DNA of 8,728 bases. Origin: Clostridiales bacterium. Its GTDB lineage: Bacteria > Bacillota > Clostridia > Oscillospirales > Oscillospiraceae. The notes beneath the pieces are model-generated. The model ran no database searches and was not told the DNA's origin. It saw nothing but the letters and a program-made list of their open reading frames with translations. The translations under genes and the position numbers were made by a program. The stretch lies in NCBI GenBank assembly GCA_029098065.1, contig JAQXNP010000069.1, positions 1 to 8,728 of the forward strand. The letters run 5' to 3'. Positions 1-5,794 of this stretch are shown here, piece by piece (position 1 is the stretch's first letter; the number at the start of each line of letters is the position of its first letter).

Positions 1-217
1 CGGTCTGGCCGCTGCCCGCATACATGCTGAGGGCGGCCACCCGCTCCGCGCACAGGTCCATGACGCCGCAGCAGCTCTCCACGCAGAAGCCGGTGTAGAT
101 CTCCCCGTTCTCCGCCTCCAGGGCGCACACCACATGGCGGGCATACAGAAAGGGGGATACCGCCTCCGGGCGGTACTGCTCCTTTGCCCGAAGATACAAT
201 GTCTCCCAGATATCCAT
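1..217 (-). CDS. Cytidine-deaminase-like protein, N-terminal part (truncated by window edge)
   Basis: The first 72 residues are visible; the rest lies beyond base 1. The start is the ATG at 217-215, preceded by a strong ribosome binding site (GGGAGGGGAG on the minus strand). The protein begins MDIWETLYLRAKEQYRPEAV. Residues 38-62 fit the cytidine deaminase fold: a strand with G-E-I-Y-T-G (38-43), then C-V-E (45-47), then C-A-E-R-V-A-A (56-62). In this family the Cys/His of the [CH]-A-E motif is a zinc ligand and the Glu is the proton shuttle. The second zinc motif (P-C-x2-C) would be in the missing part. Classical cytidine deaminases read G-x-N-V-E before this motif; here the Asn is Cys45 and more cysteines follow (C49, C50). 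The protein may therefore be a divergent deaminase with a different nucleoside substrate. The zinc-deaminase fold is well supported by these motifs; cytidine as substrate is inference. It is transcribed divergently from the DUF815 gene. Confidence 0.75.
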   Translation of the reverse strand, partial: MDIWETLYLRAKEQYRPEAVSPFLYARHVVCALEAENGEIYTGFCVESCCGVMDLCAERVAALSMYAGSGQT

Positions 218-252
218 GCTCTCCCCTCCCTGCCGGGACTCTTGATCGGTTT

Positions 253-281
253 ATTTTATCACATTCCGTCCTTTCCGGCAA
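253..281 (-). promoter_or_regulatory. SigA-type promoter for the deaminase-like gene
   Basis: Read on the minus strand: -35 TTGCCG (281-276), a 17-bp spacer, and -10 TAAAAT (258-253) preceded by TGA, which gives an extended -10 (TGATAAAAT). Transcription should begin around 246, leaving a leader of about 30 bases before the ATG at 217. The exact 17-bp spacing and the extended -10 make this credible despite the imperfect -35. Confidence 0.6.
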
Positions 282-330
282 GAAGCGGGGCCAGGCCCTT
301 CCGGAAAAGAAACATCTGTTCCGACAACAG

Positions 331-359
331 TTGACAGCGGGGAACAAAGCTTTTACAAT
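331..359 (+). promoter_or_regulatory. Strong SigA-type promoter for the DUF815 ATPase gene
   Basis: A perfect -35 TTGACA (331-336) is followed by a 17-bp spacer and a -10 TACAAT (354-359, 5 of 6 consensus). The predicted start site, about 365-367, falls in a run of eight A residues (360-367). The leader is only about 25 bases and carries the ribosome binding site GGGAGG (375-380), 9 bases before the ATG at 390. The hexamers suggest steady vegetative expression. Confidence 0.8.
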
Positions 360-389
360 AAAAAAAACTCAATTGGGAGGTCCCCCGCC

Positions 390-1589
390 ATGAAACTGGA
401 TGGATTATATTACAGGCTCAAGAGCCTGACCCTGTTCCGCCCCCTGCTGGACGAACCCGTCATGTCCGCCGCTCTCTCCCTCCTCCAGGCCCTTGTCCGG
501 CAGGATGGAGAGGCCGCTTTGGATGACTGGTCCGCGCTGGCGGAGCGGCTGAATGCCGCCGGCACCGCCTCTCTGGCCCAATGGCTGGACGACACTCTGA
601 AGTATGCCGAGACCTCCTGGGCCCGGGCCGTGGAGCTGGGCCGGGAGCTCCCCTCCTCCGAGGCTGCCGCCCGGAGGGACACGGAAACTCTGTCCGCTCT
701 GGCCGGACTGGACCCCGCGGCTCTGCGGGACACTCTGGCCGCGCTGCTGCCCGACGCCGGCCGGGAGGCCGCCGGGAGCCTCCCCCTGTGGGAGAGCGGG
801 GAGATCCTCTCCTTCGAGGAACTACGCGGCTGGTATCAGGAACACGGCACGGGACTCTTCGCCCGCTGCCGGGCCTTTTTGTGGGAGGCTGGCCGCCTCC
901 TGCCGGTGCCCCATCCCGACATTCCGGGTCCGGAGGCTCTGGTGGGCTACCGCCAGCAGCGCTCCCAGGTGGAGGCCAACACCTACGCCCTCCTGTCCGG
1001 CAAACAGGTCAACAACGTCCTGCTCTACGGCAACAGCGGCACCGGCAAATCGGCCACCGTCAAGTCCCTCCTCTCCCTGCCCGGCGCGGAGGAGCTGCGG
1101 CTCATCGAGATCGAGAAGAGCGGCGTGGCCCAGATGCCCCAGCTCATGCGGATGCTGGGCGGCCGGCGGCAGAAGTTCATCCTCTTCATCGACGATCTGG
1201 CCTTCGATCAGGACGACCTGACCTATGGCGTCCTCAAGACCATTCTGGAGGGCGGGCTGGAGCCACGGCCCGCCAACGTGGCCATCTACGCCACCTCCAA
1301 CCGGAGGAATCTGGTGCGGCAGACCTTCTCCGACCGGGCCGGGGACGAGGTGGATCTCAGCGAGACCATTCAGGAAAAGACCGCTCTGGCCGACCGGTTC
1401 GGCCTGCGCATCCCCTACCTGGGGCTGTCCAAACCGGAGTTCCTGGAGCTGGTGGAGCGGCTGGCCGCCCAGGCCGGGATCTCCATCCCTCTGGAGGAGC
1501 TCCAGGCCCGGGCCGTGCGGTGGGATGTGCGCCATCCGGGCCGCTCCCCCCGCAGCGCCCAGCAGTTTATCGCCAGCCTCCGCGTCTGA
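390..1589 (+). CDS. DUF815-type AAA+ ATP-binding protein
   Basis: A 399-residue predicted cytoplasmic P-loop ATPase. Residues 1-180 form a mostly helical, Leu/Ala/Glu-rich N-terminal region without recognisable motifs. The ATPase core follows: Walker A G-N-S-G-T-G-K-S (214-221), Walker B F-I-L-F-I-D-D (263-269), a sensor-1-like A-T-S-N-R-R (301-306), an A-D-R-F-G segment (334-338) that could carry the arginine finger, and a sensor-2-like G-R-S-P-R-S-A (384-390). This order and the 'NVLLYGNSGTGKS' and 'ATSNRRNLV' signatures match the DUF815 family (COG2607-like predicted AAA+ ATPases), common in Clostridia and without a settled biological role. The start is fixed by GGGAGG at 375-380. The gene has its own strong promoter and a terminator directly after its stop, so it appears monocistronic. 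Family assignment is confident; function is unknown. Confidence 0.9.
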   Translation: MKLDGLYYRLKSLTLFRPLLDEPVMSAALSLLQALVRQDGEAALDDWSALAERLNAAGTASLAQWLDDTLKYAETSWARAVELGRELPSSEAAARRDTETLSALAGLDPAALRDTLAALLPDAGREAAGSLPLWESGEILSFEELRGWYQEHGTGLFARCRAFLWEAGRLLPVPHPDIPGPEALVGYRQQRSQVEANTYALLSGKQVNNVLLYGNSGTGKSATVKSLLSLPGAEELRLIEIEKSGVAQMPQLMRMLGGRRQKFILFIDDLAFDQDDLTYGVLKTILEGGLEPRPANVAIYATSNRRNLVRQTFSDRAGDEVDLSETIQEKTALADRFGLRIPYLGLSKPEFLELVERLAAQAGISIPLEELQARAVRWDVRHPGRSPRSAQQFIASLRV

Positions 1590-1594
1590 AGGAA

Positions 1595-1630
1595 AAACGA
1601 TCCCGGCGCCTCAGGGCGCCGGGATCGTTT
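1595..1630. terminator. Bidirectional rho-independent terminator between convergent genes
   Basis: A perfect 16-bp inverted repeat (1595-1610 with 1615-1630) closes on the 4-base loop TCAG. It lies 5 bases after the DUF815 stop and 14 bases beyond the spoIIE stop. Because the stem ends in A/T pairs, both strands leave a T stretch: TTT then GATTT on the plus strand and TTTTT on the minus strand (1597-1593). It should end transcription of both convergent genes, with the cleaner U-tract on the spoIIE side. Confidence 0.9.
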
Positions 1631-1644
1631 GATTTCCATCCGCT

Positions 1645-3975
1645 TCACCGCTTGGCCATCCGGAGGACCACCGCCGTACGGTCATCGGCGGCCCCCACCC
1701 TCCGCTCGCTCTCCGTCATCAGAGCCCGGGCCAGATCTTTGGGGCTCTCTCCGTCAAAGCCGGCCAGAGCGTCTCTGACCCACTGGTCATCCTCCGGGTC
1801 GGCCACCCCGTCACTGAGCAGTACCACGCAGTCTCCGGGGCCCAGATGGATCCGGGTCACATCGGGCCCTCCGTCCCCATCGGCCAGCCCCGCCGGCAGG
1901 GAGGCCCCGGTAAGGCGGCTGACCGTCCCGCCCCGGCGGATATACGTGGGGGCCGCGCCGTATTTGCACACCTCCCCCTCCCCTGTGAAGAGGTCGATGC
2001 GCAGCAGGTCCACCGTGGTAAAGGCCCCCGTGTCCTCATTTTTCAGCGCCAGGGCGGAGTTCACCGTCCGCAGCGCGGCGGGGGCCTGGATCCCCGAGCG
2101 GAGGAACTCCTCCAGCAGCCGCACCGCCAGGGCGCTCTCCCGGCGGGCCGCCTCTCCGCTGCCCATGCCGTCGCACAGCAGGACAAAGAGGCTGCCGTCG
2201 GCGCGCTTGAACCAGGTCCCGGTGTCCCCGCTCTCGCTCTGGCCCTCCCGGCGCCGGGCGGCCAGCCCCGCAACCGCCATCAGCGGCTCGGCCTGAAGGA
2301 AGATGACCCGGCCGGGCTCCTCCTCCAGGCGGAGGGGCATCCCCATCAGTTCAGAGACCTTCCGCAGCTCCGCCGGCGCTCTGAGGGCCTCGGTGCCTTC
2401 CCCCGCCACCTCCGCCCGGAGGTGGCCGTCCTGATCGTAGTAGACCGCCGTGTCCCCCTCGATCCCCAGAGCGGTCAGGTGCTGGCGGAGCTTTTTCTCC
2501 CGGGCCGGGTCAGGGGTGAGCTCCGCGGAGAGCTCCGCCGCGGCCTCGGTCAGCACGTCGGCCAGCGCCTCATACTGCCGGCGCACCGCCCCGCGGTTTT
2601 CCCGCACTCTGCTCTGATACTGACGGCGGTAGAGGAGCGCCACCAGTTCCTCGTTGGCTGTCCGCAGAAAGGCCGGGAACTGGAGGCACCGGCTGGTGAA
2701 CCATCCGGGAAAATCAGCGGTCTCTCCCTTTCCCCTTTCCAGCATAACCGGAAGCGCGTCGTTGAGGGCGTTGAAAGTGCTTACATAGTCATGCTCCCAG
2801 CAGGTATTCCGGAGGGCGCACCGGCGGCACACCCGCTCGGCGGTCCGGTCAAAAACAGCGGAGGCATCGCCGTCGTTGGGCTCCTGGGGCGGAAAGGCCC
2901 GGCGGAGGCTGTCGCAGATCTGGCGGAAGGCCCCGGCGGTGGCGGAGAGCCGCTGCCGGACATACTCCGCGGCCCGGCGGGCCGTGTCCTCTTTTCTCTC
3001 ATGGGTAAACTGGATCCGGAGCTGGCGCATCCAGCTCCGAGGCAGGAGCAGAAAGACCACCGAAGCGATGAAGACTTCATACAGGCTGGAAATCCGCGGT
3101 GTCCCGTCCCAGCTCCACAGTACCGCCACCGCGTTGGAGACCACGTAGGTCAAGGCGGCAAACAGCCGGCCCTGTTTCCATCCGGCCCCGGTGAGAAGGC
3201 CGGAAAATCCATAGGCCATGGCATAAAACGGGCCGTCTCCCGCCGCCAGGTCCATGCCCATCCCGGCGGCCACACCGGCGGCGGCTCCAACGCCCAGCCC
3301 TCCGGCATAGGCCGCCGACATCACCAGCACCGCCGCCGCCACCCGGCCCAGAGACAGGTCCTCCAGAAACGTCACTCCGGCCAGCGACACCAATACGGTG
3401 CCCAGCAGGAAAAACAGGCTGATGGTCTGCCGCGGGGTGAGGGGGGCGTTTTCCCGCCGCCCCCGCCACGGGGAAAAGGCCAGACGGTAGAAATAGGCCG
3501 ATCCCCCCGCCAGGATGACCTCCGTGGTGAAAAAGACCACCTCGGATATCTTCCACGCCGTGTCGCTCAGATAGACGAAGCCGGTGACCGCGTCCATGGC
3601 AGAGGCCACCAGCGGCATGAACCAGGCCTTCTGGTAAAGTCCGATGTCATAAAAGGCAAACGCCACCGAAAATACCAGCACACAGGCGGCGGCATACCGG
3701 AGTCCGTCGGAAAACCCCCGGAAGCTCAGATATCCGAAACAGGCGCCCAGCAGGGCGCACAGCCCATCGGTCCCGGAGCCGGAGCAGGCCACCATCCCCA
3801 CGCCAAAGGGGGCGTATCCGCCGAAAATCTCCGCCCCGGCCAGCACCGCTCCCAACAGGACCCGGATGATCCGCTCCGCCCATCGGGTCAGGGCCGGGGC
3901 CCGGAGGACCACCCGGCCGGTCTCGCTCATTTCCTCCCCCAGCCTGGCCGCCCGGGCTTTCCATTTCTCCGCCAT
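1645..3975 (-). CDS. spoIIE: Stage II sporulation protein E (SpoIIE), PP2C-type serine phosphatase
   Basis: A 776-residue membrane protein phosphatase, slightly shorter than the roughly 827 residues of the Bacillus subtilis protein. In the known pathway SpoIIE dephosphorylates SpoIIAA-P, which frees SigF in the forespore; it also acts at the polar septum. Visible parts: a short cytoplasmic N terminus (1-32); about ten hydrophobic segments between 35 and 313, rich in Ala/Gly/Val; a charged central region (320-590) with a cysteine cluster C383-x2-C386-x5-C392-W; and a C-terminal phosphatase domain (about 590-776). Phosphatase motifs are C-D-G-M-G-S-G (601-607, metal-binding D602), T-T-V-D (653-656), S-D-G-V (721-724) and A-D-D-R-T-A-V-V (763-770), so the catalytic core looks intact. 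The ATG at 3975 has an excellent ribosome binding site, AGGAGGAG on the minus strand (about 3989-3982). It is a single gene, divergent from the dus gene and convergent with the DUF815 gene. Its presence implies an endospore former. Confidence 0.95.
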   Translation of the reverse strand: MAEKWKARAARLGEEMSETGRVVLRAPALTRWAERIIRVLLGAVLAGAEIFGGYAPFGVGMVACSGSGTDGLCALLGACFGYLSFRGFSDGLRYAAACVLVFSVAFAFYDIGLYQKAWFMPLVASAMDAVTGFVYLSDTAWKISEVVFFTTEVILAGGSAYFYRLAFSPWRGRRENAPLTPRQTISLFFLLGTVLVSLAGVTFLEDLSLGRVAAAVLVMSAAYAGGLGVGAAAGVAAGMGMDLAAGDGPFYAMAYGFSGLLTGAGWKQGRLFAALTYVVSNAVAVLWSWDGTPRISSLYEVFIASVVFLLLPRSWMRQLRIQFTHERKEDTARRAAEYVRQRLSATAGAFRQICDSLRRAFPPQEPNDGDASAVFDRTAERVCRRCALRNTCWEHDYVSTFNALNDALPVMLERGKGETADFPGWFTSRCLQFPAFLRTANEELVALLYRRQYQSRVRENRGAVRRQYEALADVLTEAAAELSAELTPDPAREKKLRQHLTALGIEGDTAVYYDQDGHLRAEVAGEGTEALRAPAELRKVSELMGMPLRLEEEPGRVIFLQAEPLMAVAGLAARRREGQSESGDTGTWFKRADGSLFVLLCDGMGSGEAARRESALAVRLLEEFLRSGIQAPAALRTVNSALALKNEDTGAFTTVDLLRIDLFTGEGEVCKYGAAPTYIRRGGTVSRLTGASLPAGLADGDGGPDVTRIHLGPGDCVVLLSDGVADPEDDQWVRDALAGFDGESPKDLARALMTESERRVGAADDRTAVVLRMAKR

Positions 3976-4022
3976 TGCCGTCTCCTCCTGTGTAAAATAC
4001 CATTTTTATCCAGTTCATGGAC

Positions 4023-4028
4023 AGTATA
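4023..4028 (-). promoter_or_regulatory. Possible -10 element for spoIIE
   Basis: On the minus strand TATACT (4028-4023) matches the SigA -10 at 5 of 6 positions and lies about 48 bases before the ATG. No acceptable -35 lies at 16-18 bp (CAAACA at 17 bp), and no convincing Spo0A box (TGTCGAA-like) was found upstream. A -10 without a -35 fits an activator-dependent promoter; B. subtilis spoIIE is Spo0A-activated. This remains a weak call. Confidence 0.35.
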
Positions 4029-4094
4029 GTACACCCTCAGAGAAATGTTTGCTGAAATATGGGGACAGGCGGCGGAAGGCCCCAGCCCCCCAGA

Positions 4095-4123
4095 TTGCCT
4101 TTCCCCTTCCTTTGTGATACAAT
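4095..4123 (+). promoter_or_regulatory. Promoter for dus and probably the sigma/anti-sigma operon
   Basis: -35 TTGCCT (4095-4100), a 17-bp spacer, then -10 TACAAT (4118-4123) preceded by TGA, forming an extended -10 (TGATACAAT). The expected start is near 4130, with a short leader containing AGGAG (4142-4146), 9 bases before the GTG start at 4156. The architecture closely resembles the promoter at 253-281 (minus strand): both contain TGTGATA(A/C)AAT. Confidence 0.7.
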
Positions 4124-4155
4124 GTGAGAAATTTTAAGAACAGGAGAATACCCTT

Positions 4156-5142
4156 GTGAAGATCGGCAGCGTAACCATCCCCTCCCCTGTGGCCCTGGCG
4201 CCCATGGCCGGAGTCACCGACCTGGCCTTCCGGCAGATCTGCCGGGAGCTGGGGGCCGGGTATTCCGTCACCGAAATGGTGTCAGCCAAGGCTCTCTGCT
4301 ATCAGGACAAAAAGACCGTTCCCCTCCTCCGTCTGGGGGAGGGGGAGCACCCCGCCGCGGTGCAGCTGTTCGGCAGCGAGGAGGCCAGCATGGAGGAGGC
4401 GGCCGCCAAGGCCGCGGCCCTCTCCGGAGCGGACATCATCGACATCCACCGGGGCTGTCCGGTCCCCCCGGTGTGCAACAACGGGGACGGCTCCGGCCTG
4501 GCCCGGGACCCGGAGAAGGCCGCCCGGGTGGCCGCCGCCGTGGTCCGGGGGGCGGGGGTCCCCGTCACCGCCAAGATCCGTCTGGGCTGGGACAGGGGGC
4601 ACATCAACTGCGTGGAGCTGGCCCGGCGGCTGGAGGACGCGGGGGTTTCCGCCATCGCCGTCCACGGCCGGACCAAGGTCCAGATGTACTCGGGCACGGC
4701 GGACTGGGACGCCATCCGCCAGGTGCGGGAAGCGGTATCCATCCCGGTCATCGCCAACGGGGACGTCTTTTCTCCGGAGGACGCGAAAAAGATCCTCCGG
4801 CGCACCGGGTGTGAAATGCTGATGATCGGCCGGGGCGCCTTTGGAAATCCCTGGCTGTTCCAGCAGTGCGCCGCCGCCCTGTCCGGGGCGCCCATCCCCC
4901 CGCGGCCCCCGCTGGCCCAGCGGTGCGACACGGTGGTCCGGCAGATCGAACTGGCCGCCCGTTATAAGGGGGAGCGTATTGCCTGTCTCGAAGCCAGGAA
5001 ACACTATGCCTGGTACCTGAAGGGAATCCCCTACGCCGGATACTATAAGGAAAAAATCTCTTCGGTCTCCACCCTGGAGGAAATCTATGAGATCACAGCG
5101 GGCATCAAGCGGGACCTGAAAGACCCGGAAGAGCGGGACTGA
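4156..5142 (+). CDS. dusB: tRNA-dihydrouridine synthase, DusB-like
   Basis: A 328-residue flavoenzyme predicted to reduce specific uridines in tRNA to dihydrouridine with FMN and NAD(P)H. The start is GTG at 4156, set by AGGAG 9 bases upstream. Family signatures: A-P-M-A-G-V-T-D (15-22) at the start of the TIM barrel, A-V-Q-L-F-G (68-73), the catalytic cysteine in R-G-C-P (C101), K140 in A-K-I-R, H-G-R-T (170-173), I-A-N-G-D (199-203), I-G-R-G-A-F-G-N-P-W (224-233), and the C-terminal helical tRNA-binding domain with R-K-H-Y-A-W-Y (281-287). Length is normal for DusB (about 320-350). The loop around the catalytic Cys is unusual: the family's I-N-x-G-C-P reads I-H-R-G-C-P here (H98, R99), and the Lys usually found four residues after the Cys is Pro105. 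Enzyme class is confident; DusB versus another Dus subfamily is a resemblance call. First gene of a probable three-gene operon. Confidence 0.9.
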   Translation: MKIGSVTIPSPVALAPMAGVTDLAFRQICRELGAGYSVTEMVSAKALCYQDKKTVPLLRLGEGEHPAAVQLFGSEEASMEEAAAKAAALSGADIIDIHRGCPVPPVCNNGDGSGLARDPEKAARVAAAVVRGAGVPVTAKIRLGWDRGHINCVELARRLEDAGVSAIAVHGRTKVQMYSGTADWDAIRQVREAVSIPVIANGDVFSPEDAKKILRRTGCEMLMIGRGAFGNPWLFQQCAAALSGAPIPPRPPLAQRCDTVVRQIELAARYKGERIACLEARKHYAWYLKGIPYAGYYKEKISSVSTLEEIYEITAGIKRDLKDPEERD

Positions 5143-5162
5143 CCGGCGGGTATCTCCGCCGG
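5143..5162 (+). other. Intergenic hairpin between dus and the sigma gene
   Basis: Starting at the first base after the dus stop, CCGGCGG (5143-5149) pairs perfectly with CCGCCGG (5156-5162) across a 6-base loop. No T-run follows (the next bases are GAAAAGGAG), so it is not a normal terminator. Its 3' arm ends 3 bases before the sigma gene's ribosome binding site (AAGGAG, 5166-5171). It might stabilise the dus message 3' end or influence access to that site; this role is inference. Confidence 0.6.
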
Positions 5163-5165
5163 GAA

Positions 5166-5171
5166 AAGGAG
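5166..5171 (+). promoter_or_regulatory. Ribosome binding site that sets the sigma factor start at TTG 5181
   Basis: AAGGAG abuts a possible TTG at 5172 (zero spacing, too close to work) but lies 9 bases before the in-frame TTG at 5181. The second choice gives M-T-D-Q-E-L-V, the usual beginning of ECF sigma factors. Confidence 0.75.
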
Positions 5172-5180
5172 TTGAGGAAG

Positions 5181-5768
5181 TTGACCGACCAGGAGCTGGT
5201 ACAGGCTGCCCGTCAGGGAGACCGGGAGGCCTTTGCCCAGCTGGTGGAGGAGCATCAGGGCCGGGTATACTCTCTGGCCTTTCGTATGGTGGGCAATCCG
5301 GATGACGCCGCTGATCTCACCCAGGAGGCCTTCCTCAGCGCCTGGCGGGGGCTGGCCGGTTTTGACGGCCGCGCGGCCTTCTCCACTTGGCTCTACCGCC
5401 TCACCACCAACGCCTGCATTGACTTCCTCCGGCGGGAAAAACGGCGTGCCGCTCTCTCCTTTACCCTGGAGGAGGACGGGGAGGAACGGCAGGCGGAGAT
5501 CTCCGACGAGCGCTGGTCTCCGGAACGGGAACTGGAGCGGAAGGAAGCCCGCTCAGCCCTGGAGCGGGGGCTGGCCTCTCTCTCCCCCCAGCACCGTCAG
5601 ATCCTTCTGCTCCGGGAGCAGGAGGGGCTCAGCTACGGGGAGATCGCCCGGTGCCTGGACCTGGAGGAGGGCACCGTCAAATCCCGGATCGCCAGGGCCC
5701 GGACGGCCCTGCGGAATTTTCTGCGGAAATCCGGGAACTTTTCCTCCCCCCCGCCGTCCAAAGAATGA
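5181..5768 (+). CDS. ECF-type RNA polymerase sigma factor (sigma-70 family)
   Basis: A 195-residue two-domain sigma factor of typical ECF size. Sigma region 2 spans about 15-90: G-R-V-Y-S-L-A (27-33), the core-binding D-D-A-A-D-L-T-Q-E-A-F (41-51), and the -10 recognition helix around S-T-W-L-Y-R-L (68-74) and A-C-I-D-F-L-R-R (78-85). An acidic linker (about 95-120) follows. Region 4 (about 125-182) has L-S-P-Q-H-R-Q-I (134-141) and the helix-turn-helix L-S-Y-G-E-I-A through E-G-T-V-K-S-R-I (150-170) that reads the -35. The tail (186-195) is a short Ser/Pro stretch. Translation from TTG suggests modest output. It is followed after 26 bases by its likely anti-sigma factor. Signal and regulon cannot be read from this window. 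SigW/RpoE-like is the nearest resemblance, but no subgroup is claimed. Confidence 0.93.
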   Translation: MTDQELVQAARQGDREAFAQLVEEHQGRVYSLAFRMVGNPDDAADLTQEAFLSAWRGLAGFDGRAAFSTWLYRLTTNACIDFLRREKRRAALSFTLEEDGEERQAEISDERWSPERELERKEARSALERGLASLSPQHRQILLLREQEGLSYGEIARCLDLEEGTVKSRIARARTALRNFLRKSGNFSSPPPSKE

Positions 5769-5780
5769 AACCGAGCAGAA

Positions 5781-5785
5781 AGGAG
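5781..5785 (+). promoter_or_regulatory. Ribosome binding site that sets the anti-sigma start at ATG 5795
   Basis: AGGAG (part of AAAGGAG) lies 9 bases before the ATG at 5795. Two other in-frame ATGs are less likely: 5765 overlaps the sigma stop (ATGA) but has no ribosome binding site, and 5786 touches the AGGAG. Coupled initiation at 5765, adding 10 residues, cannot be fully excluded. Confidence 0.65.
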
Positions 5786-5794
5786 ATGGAGCAC

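Noticed and set aside
134..393. Small plus-strand open frames before the DUF815 gene
   Set aside because: They overlap the deaminase-like gene on the other strand or the promoter region, lack ribosome binding sites and show no recognisable protein features.
581..2296. Plus-strand open frame of 571 codons overlapping the DUF815 gene and running into spoIIE
   Set aside because: It is an Arg/Pro/Gly-rich out-of-frame reading that crosses a terminator and the end of the opposite-strand spoIIE; it has no motif or ribosome binding site.
1846..4029. Plus-strand open frame of 727 codons opposite spoIIE
   Set aside because: It is the antisense shadow of spoIIE, rich in Pro/Gly/Arg/His with no domain signature, no ribosome binding site and no promoter. 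SpoIIE on the other strand has clear family motifs throughout.
5651..5794. Extended upstream start for the anti-sigma gene inside the sigma gene
   Set aside because: The frame is open back to 5651, but this part overlaps sigma region 4 and has no ribosome binding site. AGGAG at 5781-5785 points to the ATG at 5795, where the ZAS domain begins.
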